Assembly (NCBI GenBank): GCA_900556395.1
Contig: USOQ01000028.1
Location: 1 to 29,332 of the forward strand
Source: Candidatus Segatella caccae
GTDB lineage: Bacteria; Bacteroidota; Bacteroidia; Bacteroidales; Bacteroidaceae
Direction of reading: 5' to 3'
Length of the DNA stretch: 29,332 bases
Part shown: positions 1 through 8,804 of the stretch, piece after piece
How the letters are laid out: each line of letters begins with the position of its first letter
How positions within the stretch are numbered: position 1 is the stretch's first letter
The notes under the pieces: generated by a model
Databases searched by the model: none
What the model was told of the DNA's origin: nothing
What the model saw: the letters and a program-made list of their open reading frames with translations, nothing else
Translations under genes and position numbers: made by a program

Positions 1-13
1 ACCTCTTCTTTTT

Positions 14-35
14 ATGAGATAAAAACTTATCTCAT
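14..35. repeat. 9-bp inverted repeat upstream of hflX
   Basis: ATGAGATAA and TTATCTCAT flank a 4-nt AAAC loop. Neither strand has a clear U-tract after the stem, so I do not call it a rho-independent terminator. It may be the end of an upstream transcript or a regulatory dyad. It lies about 90 bp ahead of the hflX promoter box. Confidence 0.4.
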
Positions 36-122
36 TCTCAATCACTTATAAAAAAAACGTACTTTCTCTTAAAAAAAGTATAAATAATTCTGTGAGTATT
101 CTATAAAAATCGCATTTTTTAT

Positions 123-130
123 TAACTTTG
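123..130 (+). promoter_or_regulatory. hflX promoter, -7 box
   Basis: TAACTTTG fits the Bacteroidota sigma-ABfr -7 consensus TAnnTTTG. It lies 28 nt before the hflX start codon. The upstream -33 region is A/T-rich without a clear TTTG. The call rests on consensus and position only. Confidence 0.55.
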
Positions 131-158
131 CACCTATTATATAATAACAAGCTAATCA

Positions 159-1406
159 ATGAAGGAATTTGTCATCTCAGAAGTCAAGACCGAGACAGCC
201 GTACTTGTTGGTCTGATCACCAAAGAACAGGACGAGGCCAAGACCAAAGAATATCTCGACGAACTGGAATTTCTTGCCGATACGGCAGGAGCTGTAACCG
301 TGAAGCGTTTCACACAGAAGGTTGTAGCACCCAATCAAACTACGTATGTCGGTAAGGGTAAACTCGAAGAAATCAAACAATACATTAAAGAAGAAGAGGA
401 AGAAGACCGCGAAATCGGAATGGTCATCTTCGATGATGAGCTATCCGCCAAGCAGATACGCAATATCGAGCAAGAACTGCAGGTAAAAATCCTGGACCGC
501 ACCTCTCTTATTCTCGACATCTTTGCCATGCGCGCACAGACTGCTGCCGCAAAGACTCAAGTAGAATTGGCACAATACAGATATATGCTCCCCCGACTGC
601 AGCGACTATGGACTCACCTGGAACGTCAAGGTGGTGGTTCGGGCTCAGGCGGCGGTAAAGGCTCAGTAGGTCTCCGTGGTCCTGGTGAGACTCAGCTCGA
701 GATGGACCGACGCATCATCTTAGGTCGTATGAGTTTGCTCAAAGAGCGCCTGGCCGAGATAGACAAGCAGAAGACTACTCAGCGCAAAAACCGTGGCCGT
801 CTCATCCGTGTGGCTCTCGTTGGCTACACCAACGTGGGTAAGAGCACCATCATGAACCTACTCTCCAAGAGTGAGGTCTTTGCAGAAAACAAACTCTTTG
901 CCACCCTCGATACCACTGTGAGAAAGGTGGTGGTAGAGAATCTTCCTTTCCTCCTCGCCGACACCGTTGGATTCATACGTAAATTGCCCACCGACCTGGT
1001 AGACTCTTTCAAGAGCACCCTCGACGAGACACGCGAAGCCGACTTGCTGTTGCATGTTGTCGACATCTCACATCCCGACTTCGAAGAACAGATACAGGTG
1101 GTGGAGAAGACCCTGAAGGAACTGGGCTGCGCCGACAAGCCATCGATGATCATCTTCAACAAAATAGACAACTACTCCTGGGTAGAGAAGGATGAAGACG
1201 ACCTCACTCCCGTGCAGAAAGAGAACATCACCCTCGAGGAGTTGAAACGCACTTGGATGGCTAAGTTGCACGACGACTGCCTCTTCATCTCTGCCAAGAA
1301 CAAGGAGAACATCGATGAGTTCCGTGACATACTGTATAAAAAAGTTCGCGAACTGCACGTACAGAAGTATCCTTATAACGATTTCTTATATCAGGACTAC
1401 GAATAA
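159..1406 (+). CDS. hflX: GTPase HflX
   Basis: Ribosome-associated GTPase of the TRAFAC/OBG-HflX group. In characterised bacteria HflX binds the 50S subunit and can split stalled ribosomes; that role is assumed here from homology. The 415-aa product has the expected order: an N-terminal HflX domain (about 10-150), a glycine-rich linker at 158-176, and a G domain. In the G domain are the P-loop GYTNVGKS (222-229), the G3 motif DTVG (268-271) and the G4 motif NKID (334-337). Length matches the family. The ATG at 159 lies 28 nt after a -7 promoter box. The DUF4954 gene follows after 67 nt on the same strand with no clear terminator, so the two may be co-transcribed. Confidence 0.95.
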   Translation: MKEFVISEVKTETAVLVGLITKEQDEAKTKEYLDELEFLADTAGAVTVKRFTQKVVAPNQTTYVGKGKLEEIKQYIKEEEEEDREIGMVIFDDELSAKQIRNIEQELQVKILDRTSLILDIFAMRAQTAAAKTQVELAQYRYMLPRLQRLWTHLERQGGGSGSGGGKGSVGLRGPGETQLEMDRRIILGRMSLLKERLAEIDKQKTTQRKNRGRLIRVALVGYTNVGKSTIMNLLSKSEVFAENKLFATLDTTVRKVVVENLPFLLADTVGFIRKLPTDLVDSFKSTLDETREADLLLHVVDISHPDFEEQIQVVEKTLKELGCADKPSMIIFNKIDNYSWVEKDEDDLTPVQKENITLEELKRTWMAKLHDDCLFISAKNKENIDEFRDILYKKVRELHVQKYPYNDFLYQDYE

Positions 1407-1473
1407 ACTATTCAAGTTTTGCAAGTGTGGGAATTGACAAAAGTTCAATAAACAATAAAAACGTATCAACAAT

Positions 1474-3330
1474 ATGAATGACTACAGACCGCTAACCTCC
1501 AAGGAAATCGATGTACTCAAGAGCAATGACTGTTGGGCAGAAGACTGGACATCCATCAATGTCTCAGAAGATTTTAAACCGAACTTCATGCACCGCGTAA
1601 TGCTCTACGGCGAAGTAAACATCGGAGCATTCAACAAGAATGTGGAGGTAAGCCAAGGCTTTGTAAAGCACTCTGGCATCAACAATGCCACCCTGCGCAA
1701 TGTAACCATCGGAGACGACTGTCTCATCGAGAACGTGGGCAACTTCATCAACAACTACACCATTGGTGACGATTGCTACATCTCAAATATCTCGACCATG
1801 GAAACTACCGAGGGAGCAACCTATGGTGAGGGCAACCTGGTGAGCGTACTCAACGAGGTGGGAGAAGGTAATGTCATTCTCTTTAGTGATCTGAACAGTC
1901 AGCTTGCTGCCTTCATGGTAAAGCACTTCTCTGACAAAGAACTGAAGGAGAAAATCAGGCAGATCATCAAGACCGACATCGACAACAAGATGCCGGAGCG
2001 TGGACTGATTGGCAACAAAGTAAAAATAGTAAACACCAAGGAGATTACCAACTGTGTCATCAACGATTTCTGCGAAGTGAACGGAGCTTCACGTCTCAGC
2101 GACTGCACCCTGCTCGGTTCGGTATATGGCAATGTATATATCGGTACTGGTGTCATCATCGAGAACTCCATCATAGCCGAAGGTTCCAGTGTCATCAACA
2201 GCGTAAAGATACAAGACTGCTTCGTGGGCGAAGCCTGCCAGCTGAGCAACGGATTTACAGCCTCAGCCTCTGTTTTCTTTGCCAACAGCTATATGAGCAA
2301 CGGCGAGGCGTGCGCAGCCTTCTGCGGCCCTTTCACGGCATCCCATCACAAGAGCAGCCTTCTCATAGGAGGAATGTTCTCGTTCTATAATGCCGGTTCG
2401 GCTACCAACTTCTCCAACCATGCCTACAAGATGGGACCTATGCATTGGGGCATCCTGGAGCGCGGTTCCAAGACAGCCAGCGGTGCTTATCTCCTGATGC
2501 CTGCCACCCTGGGGTCGTTCTCGGTATGCTTCGGCAAGCTGATGCACCACCCTAACACCCGCAATCTGCCATTCGCCTATCTCATTGCTGACGGCGACAA
2601 GATGTTCCTCATTCCAGGCAGAAACATTACTACCGTGGGATTGTATCGCGACATCAAGAAATGGCCTAAGCGTGATCTCCGAGCACCGGAAAACCGCAAA
2701 AGCATCGTCAACTTCGACTGGCTCTCTCCTTTCTCTGTAGGCGAGATTCTCAAGGGCAAGAAGATTTTGGAAAACCTACGCGAGGTGACGGGCGACAATG
2801 TTTCGCAGTATCTCTATCACGAATACATCATCCCAGCTTCATCGCTCCACAAGGGCATCAAATACTACGACATTGCCTTGCGCATCTATATGGGTGCCGT
2901 ACTGAAACGAGTACTGAAACGCGACCCATCCATCACCCCTCCTTCCACAGAGATTGGAGCCAGCGACTGGGAAGACCTCTCTGGACTCCTCCTACCAGTA
3001 AGCGAGGAACAGCGCATCATCTCCGATCTGAAGAATGGTAACATCGAGACCATCCAGGAGCTCATCACCCGCTTTGAGTTGATTGATGCCAACTATCGCG
3101 AATACCAGTGGGCGTGGACTTATAAGATGATCTGCGACTACTATCACATCTCGGAGATTACCCTGGAGGATGCCAACCGCATCCACGAAGACTACATCAA
3201 GGCCCGCCGCTCATGGATAGCAGAAATCAAGAAGGATGCAGAGAAGGAGTATGCCATGGGAGACGTTGAGGAAGAGGTTTACAGAAACTTCGTGAACAGT
3301 CTGGACCAGGAAGTGGATTACGAGAATTAA
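1474..3330 (+). CDS. DUF4954 family protein (predicted left-handed beta-helix)
   Basis: A 618-aa protein that I recognise as the Bacteroidota-restricted DUF4954 family, whose function is not established. The first ~270 residues carry imperfect hexapeptide repeats such as ATLRNVTIGDDCLIEN and NYTIGDDCYISN. These suggest a left-handed beta-helix like those of acyl- and nucleotidyl-transferase C-terminal domains. The rest is mixed alpha/beta, with a charged helical C-terminus. No signal peptide or membrane segment is visible, so it is probably cytoplasmic. It follows hflX by 67 nt and may share its transcript. A sugar-nucleotide or acyltransferase-like role is possible from the fold, but no catalytic motif supports it. 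Confidence 0.85.
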   Translation: MNDYRPLTSKEIDVLKSNDCWAEDWTSINVSEDFKPNFMHRVMLYGEVNIGAFNKNVEVSQGFVKHSGINNATLRNVTIGDDCLIENVGNFINNYTIGDDCYISNISTMETTEGATYGEGNLVSVLNEVGEGNVILFSDLNSQLAAFMVKHFSDKELKEKIRQIIKTDIDNKMPERGLIGNKVKIVNTKEITNCVINDFCEVNGASRLSDCTLLGSVYGNVYIGTGVIIENSIIAEGSSVINSVKIQDCFVGEACQLSNGFTASASVFFANSYMSNGEACAAFCGPFTASHHKSSLLIGGMFSFYNAGSATNFSNHAYKMGPMHWGILERGSKTASGAYLLMPATLGSFSVCFGKLMHHPNTRNLPFAYLIADGDKMFLIPGRNITTVGLYRDIKKWPKRDLRAPENRKSIVNFDWLSPFSVGEILKGKKILENLREVTGDNVSQYLYHEYIIPASSLHKGIKYYDIALRIYMGAVLKRVLKRDPSITPPSTEIGASDWEDLSGLLLPVSEEQRIISDLKNGNIETIQELITRFELIDANYREYQWAWTYKMICDYYHISEITLEDANRIHEDYIKARRSWIAEIKKDAEKEYAMGDVEEEVYRNFVNSLDQEVDYEN

Positions 3331-3354
3331 CAACTGAGCTTTCATATATCAGAA

Positions 3355-3420
3355 AGTTAAGGAGTTAAAGGAGTTAAGGAGTTAAAGGAGTTAAGGAGTT
3401 AAGGAGTTAAGGAGTTAAGA
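3355..3420 (+). repeat. 8-9 bp tandem repeat (AGTTAAGG/AGTTAAAGG), eight units
   Basis: Eight head-to-tail units of AGTTAAGG or AGTTAAAGG start 25 nt after the DUF4954 stop codon. The last unit runs into a 14-bp perfect palindrome. At 3496-3510 the reverse complement of GAAGTTAAAGAAGTT occurs, so the outer ends of the 3355-3517 segment carry related motifs in opposite orientation. Related GAAGTTAAA units reappear at the far end of the window (29286-29312), which suggests a dispersed intergenic element rather than a local slippage product. Confidence 0.9.
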
Positions 3421-3430
3421 CATATGTCTT
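3417..3430. repeat. 14-bp perfect palindrome
   Basis: AAGACATATGTCTT is self-complementary and directly follows the tandem AGTTAAGG array. A similar AAAGCCATATGCTTT palindrome follows the GAAGTTAAA array at 29310-29324. The rest of the gap to the next gene (3431-3558) holds a short inverted GCTCC/GGAGC pair and A/T-rich leader. I see no small gene and no strong -7 box; TACTTG near 3522 is a weak match. Confidence 0.75.
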
Positions 3431-3558
3431 GCAGCTTAAAAACTACGCCAAAAAAGACTATTGTCTTAGCTCCTCTGCCGTCCATAGGGAGCGATAACTT
3501 CTTTAACTTCTGAACTTACGATACTTGCATTTAATAATTTATTATTCATATATAAAAA

Positions 3559-6465
3559 ATGAAAATCAAGCATGTTTTGCTGGCAGCTATCCTGATGGGC
3601 AGCATCAACGCCAGCGCTAAAGATTATCATTACACCACCGTACCAGGCGATGCAATGCAAACACGCATCTATACTCTCGACAATGGTCTGAAGGTATACA
3701 TGTCAGTTAACAAGGAGAAGCCTCGCTTGCAGGTCAACATCGCTGTAAAAACAGGTTCGCGTAATGACCCTGCCGAGACTACAGGTCTGGCTCACTATCT
3801 GGAGCACCTGATGTTCAAAGGCACCAAGAAGTTTGGCACTATCGATGCAGCCAAGGAGAAGCCATACCTCGACGAGATAACCCGCCGCTATGAGACTTAT
3901 CGCAAACTCACCGATCCCGCACAGCGCAAGCAGGCTTACCACGAGATTGACTCCATCTCACAGTTGGCAGCCCAATACAATATCCCTAACGAGTACGACA
4001 AACTCATGTCGAGTATCGGTAGCGAGGGAACCAATGCCTACACCAGCAATGATGTCACCTGCTATGTGGAGAATATTCCAAACAACGAGATAGAGAACTG
4101 GGCAAAGGTGCAGAGCGACCGCTTTCAGAACATGGTCATCCGTGGCTTCCATACAGAGTTGGAGGCTGTGTACGAGGAGAAGAACATCTCCATGGCAAGC
4201 GATGCCACCAAGGAGGTTGCTGCTCTCTGGAACCTCCTCACTCCTACCCATCCTTATGGTACACAGACCACCATCGGCGAGCAGGAGCACCTCAAGAACC
4301 CAAGCATCATCAACATACAGAACTATTTCCACCGTTACTATGTGCCAAACAATGTGGCTATCGTCATGGCTGGCGACTTTGACCCCGACAAGACCATAGC
4401 TCTCATCGACCAGTACTTTGGCTCATGGAAGAAGAGCGACAACCTATCACGCCCTGAGTTCGAGGCACAGCCTGCCATCACAGCAGTAAAGGACACCACG
4501 GTTGTCGGTAAGGAGCAGGAAAACGTCATGCTGGCATGGCTCTTCAAGGGCGTCAACGACCAGCAGTATGATACCCTCGATGTCATCAGCGACTTGCTCG
4601 CCAATGGCAAGGCAGGACTCTTCGAGGTAAACCTGGAGCAGAAGATGAAACTCGCCTCTGCAGGAGCCTTCAACTATGGTCTTCACGACTACACCGCATT
4701 TATCGTACAAGCACTGCCCAACAAGGGACAGAAACTCGAAGACACTCGTGCACTCGTGCTTGGCGAGATGGATAAGCTGCGCCGCGGAGAGTTTGCAGAC
4801 GAACTACTTCCTGCTATCATAGCCAACGAGAAACTTAACTTCTACAAGGGACTCGATGACAACGAAAACCGTGCCAGCATCATGGTAGACGCTTTCATCA
4901 ACGACCAGAAATGGGAAGACGTAGTCAAGCAGCTCGACCGACAGAGCAAACTCACCAAGAAAGACATCATCGATTTTGCCAACAAGCATCTGCGTGCCGA
5001 CAACTTCGTATGTGTATACAAGCGCATCGGCGAGGACAAGACGCTCAAGAAGATAGAGAAGCCTGCCATCACTCCTATACCTGCCAACCGCGAGTATGAG
5101 AGCGATTTCGTTAAGGAGATTAAGAACGCAGAAGTGGCTCCTATACAGCCTAAGTTCCTCGACTTCAAGAAAGACCTCACCGTCACAAAGACCAGCAAGA
5201 AGCTGCCTTTGCTCTACAAGCAGAACACACAGGACGACCTCTTCAACCTCTCCTTCCGTTATGAGTTGGGCGACGAGGATGACATGCGCTACAGCTATGC
5301 TGCTGATTATCTCGGCTACATAGGTACCGACAAGAAGACCGTCTCTGAAATCAAACAGGCTTTCTATAACATTGCCTGCAACTACAGTGTGGCTCAGGGC
5401 ACCAAGAGCCTCAGCATCAACATCAATGGTCTGAACGAGAACCTTCCTAAGGCACTCAGCCTCTTGGAGGACTTGCTGCATCATGCCAAAGCCGACAAGA
5501 CTTCATGGAACCAGTATGTGGACCTCGTAGAGAAGAATGGCAACGACATGAAGACCAACCAGAAGGCCAACTTCTCACGCTTGTGGGACTATTGCGTATA
5601 TGGTCCTTACAACCCAAGCCGCAATCAGATTCTCCCTGCCGACCTTCGCAAGATGGATCCACAGGAGCTGATCAACCTTCTGGGCGCACTCGACAATATC
5701 GAGCACACCGTATTCTATTATGGTCCTTACAGCGAGAAACAGCTCAACAGCCTCCTCGCCAAAGAACACAAGACTGGCAAGAAACTCATCCCTGCTCCAC
5801 AGGGTAAGGAGTACACCAAGCAGCAGCCACAGAGCAACGAGATTCTCATTGCTCCCTACGAGGCTAAGAACATCTATCTGCGCCAGTACCAGAACGAGGG
5901 TAAGACATTCACCGACGACAATGCTGCCGTAGTGGGCCTCTTCAATGAGTACTTTGGTGGAAGTATGAATGCCATCGTCTTCCAAGAACTCCGCGAGACA
6001 AGAGGTCTGGCTTACAATGCTGGTTCTTATTATGTACGCCCTGGTCGTAAGAACGACACAGAATACTTCTTCACACACATTATCTCGCAGAGCGACAAGA
6101 TGATGGACTGCATCAACGTTTTCAACAACATCATCAACAACTTGCCACAAAACGAAGCTGCCTTCAACCTGGCTAAGCAAAGCCTCATCAAGAGCCTGCA
6201 GAGTATGCGCATCACTAAGGCAAGCGTACTCTACGCTTACTTTAATGCCAAGCTCAAGGGTCTCGACTACGATCCCAACAAGAAGCTCTATGAGGCGCTC
6301 CAGAACGTGACACTTCAGGACATCACTAACTTCGAGAAGCAGAATATCGTGGGCAAGCCTTACCGCATGGTCATCCTCGGCAACGAGAAAGACCTCGACA
6401 TGAAGAGCCTCGAGAAGATTGCGCCTATCAAGCGACTCTCTCAGGAAGAAATCTTCGGATATTGA
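3559..6465 (+). CDS. Secreted M16 family zinc metallopeptidase (insulinase/pitrilysin type)
   Basis: A 968-aa protein with an N-terminal signal peptide ending near ASA (about residue 20), so it acts in the periplasm or at the outer membrane. The inverted zinc motif HxxEH is seen as HYLEH (79-83), in which E82 would be the catalytic base. The third zinc ligand is expected in the Glu-rich ELEAVYEEKN stretch (about 200-209). A charged insertion lies between them (about 98-155), lengthening the usual ~75-residue spacing. A second, inactive-type M16 half follows, including the substrate-binding FQELRETRGLAYNAGSYY region in the C-terminal half. Full-length two-lobe M16B proteins are near this size. 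Substrate is unknown; small peptides are likely. It appears to be transcribed alone. Confidence 0.93.
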   Translation: MKIKHVLLAAILMGSINASAKDYHYTTVPGDAMQTRIYTLDNGLKVYMSVNKEKPRLQVNIAVKTGSRNDPAETTGLAHYLEHLMFKGTKKFGTIDAAKEKPYLDEITRRYETYRKLTDPAQRKQAYHEIDSISQLAAQYNIPNEYDKLMSSIGSEGTNAYTSNDVTCYVENIPNNEIENWAKVQSDRFQNMVIRGFHTELEAVYEEKNISMASDATKEVAALWNLLTPTHPYGTQTTIGEQEHLKNPSIINIQNYFHRYYVPNNVAIVMAGDFDPDKTIALIDQYFGSWKKSDNLSRPEFEAQPAITAVKDTTVVGKEQENVMLAWLFKGVNDQQYDTLDVISDLLANGKAGLFEVNLEQKMKLASAGAFNYGLHDYTAFIVQALPNKGQKLEDTRALVLGEMDKLRRGEFADELLPAIIANEKLNFYKGLDDNENRASIMVDAFINDQKWEDVVKQLDRQSKLTKKDIIDFANKHLRADNFVCVYKRIGEDKTLKKIEKPAITPIPANREYESDFVKEIKNAEVAPIQPKFLDFKKDLTVTKTSKKLPLLYKQNTQDDLFNLSFRYELGDEDDMRYSYAADYLGYIGTDKKTVSEIKQAFYNIACNYSVAQGTKSLSININGLNENLPKALSLLEDLLHHAKADKTSWNQYVDLVEKNGNDMKTNQKANFSRLWDYCVYGPYNPSRNQILPADLRKMDPQELINLLGALDNIEHTVFYYGPYSEKQLNSLLAKEHKTGKKLIPAPQGKEYTKQQPQSNEILIAPYEAKNIYLRQYQNEGKTFTDDNAAVVGLFNEYFGGSMNAIVFQELRETRGLAYNAGSYYVRPGRKNDTEYFFTHIISQSDKMMDCINVFNNIINNLPQNEAAFNLAKQSLIKSLQSMRITKASVLYAYFNAKLKGLDYDPNKKLYEALQNVTLQDITNFEKQNIVGKPYRMVILGNEKDLDMKSLEKIAPIKRLSQEEIFGY

Positions 6466-6472
6466 TTTTTTA

Positions 6473-6780
6473 TCAAGAATTTGAGAATATTCCAAAGCCA
6501 CAGATAAGGGGAAGAAAAAAGAAGAATTCTTTAATTCTCAAATTCTTGATAAAATAAAACTTTATCAAAGTTAAAAGTCAGGAGTCAAGAATTTGAGAAT
6601 TTGAGAATATTCCAAGACCACAGATAAGGGAAAAAAAAAGAAGAATTCTTTAATTCTCAAATTCTTGATAAAATAAAACTTTATCAGAGTTAAAAGTCAG
6701 GAGTCAAGAATTTGAGAATATTCCAAGACCACAGATAAGAGGAAGGAAAAAGAAGAATTCTTTAATTCTCAAATTCTTGA
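6473..6780 (+). repeat. 112-119 bp tandem repeat, about 2.7 copies, each with a 16-bp inverted repeat
   Basis: Copies start at 6473, 6585 and 6704; the third stops after the right arm at 6780. Each copy contains TCAAGAATTTGAGAAT and, about 45 nt on, its exact complement ATTCTCAAATTCTTGA, so each can form a 16-bp hairpin. The second copy has an internal 8-nt TTGAGAAT duplication. Copies differ by only a few bases, implying recent duplication or conversion. The array fills nearly the whole gap between the M16 peptidase stop and fumarase. The remaining 55 nt before fumarase form an A/T-rich leader without a clear TAnnTTTG box. Confidence 0.95.
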
Positions 6781-6834
6781 CATAACATAACGACTTGAAT
6801 ATTTCAACAGTATAATAAACAATTAAAAAACATT

Positions 6835-8493
6835 ATGGCAAAAGCTCCAGATTTCAAGTATGCTCCAATGTTCCAGCTTGGAGCCGACAAGACTGAGTAT
6901 CGCTTGCTTACCAAAGAAGGTGTAAGCACAGCAGAGTTTGAGGGAAAAACAATCCTCAAGGTTTCAAAAGAAGCACTTACCCTGCTCGCACAGCAGGGCT
7001 TCCACGATGTAGAGTTCAAACTCCGCCGTGAGCACAACCTCCAGGTAGCTAAGATTCTCAGCGACCCAGAGGCATCAGAGAACGACAAGTACGTGGCACT
7101 CCAGTTCCTCCGCAATGCAGAGACTGCCGTGAGGGGCATCCTCCCATTCTGCCAGGATACAGGTACTGCCATCATCCACGGCGAGAAGGGTCAGCGTGTA
7201 TGGACCGACTTTGAGGACGAAGAAGCTTTGAGCTTAGGTGTATATAACACCTTTACACAGGACAACCTCCGCTATTCCCAGAATGCTCCTCTCAACATGT
7301 ATGATGAGGTGAACACCCGTTGCAACCTTCCTGCTCAGATTGATATCGAGGCTACAGAGGGCGACGAGTACCGCTTCGTAATGGTAGCTAAGGGTGGTGG
7401 CTCTGCCAACAAGACTTACTTCTACCCCATGACCAAGGCTACTATCCAGAATGAGGGAACACTGCTCCCATTCCTCGTAGAGAAGATGAAGAGCCTGGGT
7501 ACAGCAGCCTGTCCTCCTTACCACATCGCCTTCGTTATCGGTGGTACTTCTGCAGAGAAGAACCTCCTTACCGTGAAGTTAGCTTCTATCAAGTACTATG
7601 ATGAGTTGCCTACAACAGGTGATGAGACTGGTCGTGCTTTCCGTGACATCGACTTGGAGAACAAGCTCCTCGAAGAAGCTCACAAGATTGGTTTGGGTGC
7701 ACAGTTTGGTGGTAAGTACTTGGCTCACGACATCCGTGTCATCCGTCTGCCTCGTCACGGTGCCAGCTGCCCTATCGGTATGGGTGTAAGCTGCTCTGCC
7801 GACCGTAACATCAAGGCTAAGATCAACAAGGACGGTATCTGGTTGGAGAAGATGGATGAGAACCCAACAGAGTTGATTCCTGAGGAACTCCGCAATCCTG
7901 GCGAGGGAACCAAGGGTATCGAGATCGACCTCGACAAGGGTATCGACGCAGTTCGTGCTGAGTTGACCAAGTATCCTGTAAGCACCCGTGTCAACCTGAA
8001 GGGAACCATCATCGTGGCTCGTGACATCGCTCATGCCAAGCTCAAGGCTCGCTTGGATGCTGGCGAGGAGATGCCAGAGTACTTCAAGAACCACCCTATC
8101 CTCTATGCTGGTCCAGCCAAGACTCCAGAGGGTTATCCATGTGGCTCTATGGGACCTACCACAGCCAACCGTATGGACCCATACGTTGACGAGTTCCAGG
8201 ATCACGGTGCCAGCTTGGTAATGATAGCCAAGGGCAATCGTGGCGACATCGTGACAGAAGCATGCAAGAAGCATGGTGGTTTCTACCTCGGTACCATCGG
8301 TGGCGTAGCTGCCGTTCTGTCTCAGAGTTCTATCAAGAGCATCGAGTGCGTAGAGTATCCTGAGCTCGGTATGGAGGCTATCTGGAAGATTACCGTAGAG
8401 GACTTCCCTGCATTCATCCTCGTAGATGACAAGGGCAACGACTTCTTCAAGCAGCTCAAGCCTTGGACACCTTGCAAGGAGTGCCAGAAATAA
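6835..8493 (+). CDS. fumA: Class I (iron-sulfur) fumarate hydratase
   Basis: Interconverts fumarate and malate in the cytoplasm. In anaerobic Bacteroidota this lies on the reductive branch from oxaloacetate to succinate. The 552-aa length matches the single-chain class I enzymes (E. coli FumA is 548 aa). The three [4Fe-4S] cysteine ligands align as C106 in PFCQDTGTA, C226 in TAACPPYH and C320 in GMGVSCSADRN. The C-terminal domain has the GPTTANRMD and GGVAAVLS motifs of the fumarase/tartrate dehydratase family. I see no missing key residue. The start follows an A-rich leader, and a strong terminator lies 22 nt after the stop. The symbol fumA is by similarity; it could equally be named fumB. 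Confidence 0.95.
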   Translation: MAKAPDFKYAPMFQLGADKTEYRLLTKEGVSTAEFEGKTILKVSKEALTLLAQQGFHDVEFKLRREHNLQVAKILSDPEASENDKYVALQFLRNAETAVRGILPFCQDTGTAIIHGEKGQRVWTDFEDEEALSLGVYNTFTQDNLRYSQNAPLNMYDEVNTRCNLPAQIDIEATEGDEYRFVMVAKGGGSANKTYFYPMTKATIQNEGTLLPFLVEKMKSLGTAACPPYHIAFVIGGTSAEKNLLTVKLASIKYYDELPTTGDETGRAFRDIDLENKLLEEAHKIGLGAQFGGKYLAHDIRVIRLPRHGASCPIGMGVSCSADRNIKAKINKDGIWLEKMDENPTELIPEELRNPGEGTKGIEIDLDKGIDAVRAELTKYPVSTRVNLKGTIIVARDIAHAKLKARLDAGEEMPEYFKNHPILYAGPAKTPEGYPCGSMGPTTANRMDPYVDEFQDHGASLVMIAKGNRGDIVTEACKKHGGFYLGTIGGVAAVLSQSSIKSIECVEYPELGMEAIWKITVEDFPAFILVDDKGNDFFKQLKPWTPCKECQK

Positions 8494-8514
8494 GATCACA
8501 CTTATCTTTAATAT

Positions 8515-8550
8515 AAAAGGTGTGCCACAGTTTTGTGGCACACCTTTTTT
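8515..8550. terminator. Rho-independent terminator, 15-bp perfect stem
   Basis: AAAAGGTGTGCCACA pairs with TGTGGCACACCTTTT around a GTTT loop, followed by further T residues. It ends the fumarase transcript on the + strand. Because the stem is bordered by A's on the left, it may also stop minus-strand transcription coming from the fructan operon. Confidence 0.95.
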
Positions 8551-8620
8551 ATAGTTTGAAAAGCATTCTAAAGAGATACACTCAGAGTTAATACCTACAC
8601 AGTTCTTATCATCTCCGCAC

Positions 8621-8736
8621 CCAGTACCGCTTTTTATACCACTCAAGTGGTACTGGAGTTTCAACAGGGTGGTACTGGAGTATCAGTTAGCTGACACAAT
8701 AGTAATACTCAAGTAGTACAAACCAGGTACTCCTAT
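8621..8736. repeat. Cluster of GTGGTACTGGAG repeats in a convergent gap
   Basis: The 13-mer GTGGTACTGGAGT occurs twice (8647-8659, 8669-8681). It also takes part in inverted pairs: CCAGTACC (8621-8628) with GGTACTGG (8649-8656), and TACCAC/GTGGTA around TCAA (8637-8652). Further GTAC-centred copies follow (AGTAGTAC, CAGGTACT). The cluster lies between two convergent stop codons (8493 and 8805). No coding potential or RNA-gene signature is seen in the 311-nt gap beyond this and the terminator. Confidence 0.7.
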
Positions 8737-8804
8737 TGATGTTTTTCTCCTATTCATTGATTACTATGGAAAGCTAAGCTTACTCAAGGCATGGCATCAG
8801 TTTC

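Noticed and set aside
3355..3420. Tandem array considered as a CRISPR
   Set aside because: Units of 8-9 bp are contiguous without spacers, and no cas gene is present. The 6473-6780 array likewise lacks unique spacers.
5575..6501. 308-aa and neighbouring 226-aa (4804-5484) open frames on the - strand
   Set aside because: Both are antisense to the M16 peptidase and consist of Leu/Val-rich sequence typical of reversed coding DNA.
7579..8664. 361-aa open frame on the - strand
   Set aside because: Antisense to fumarase and running through the terminator at 8515-8550; no recognisable motif.
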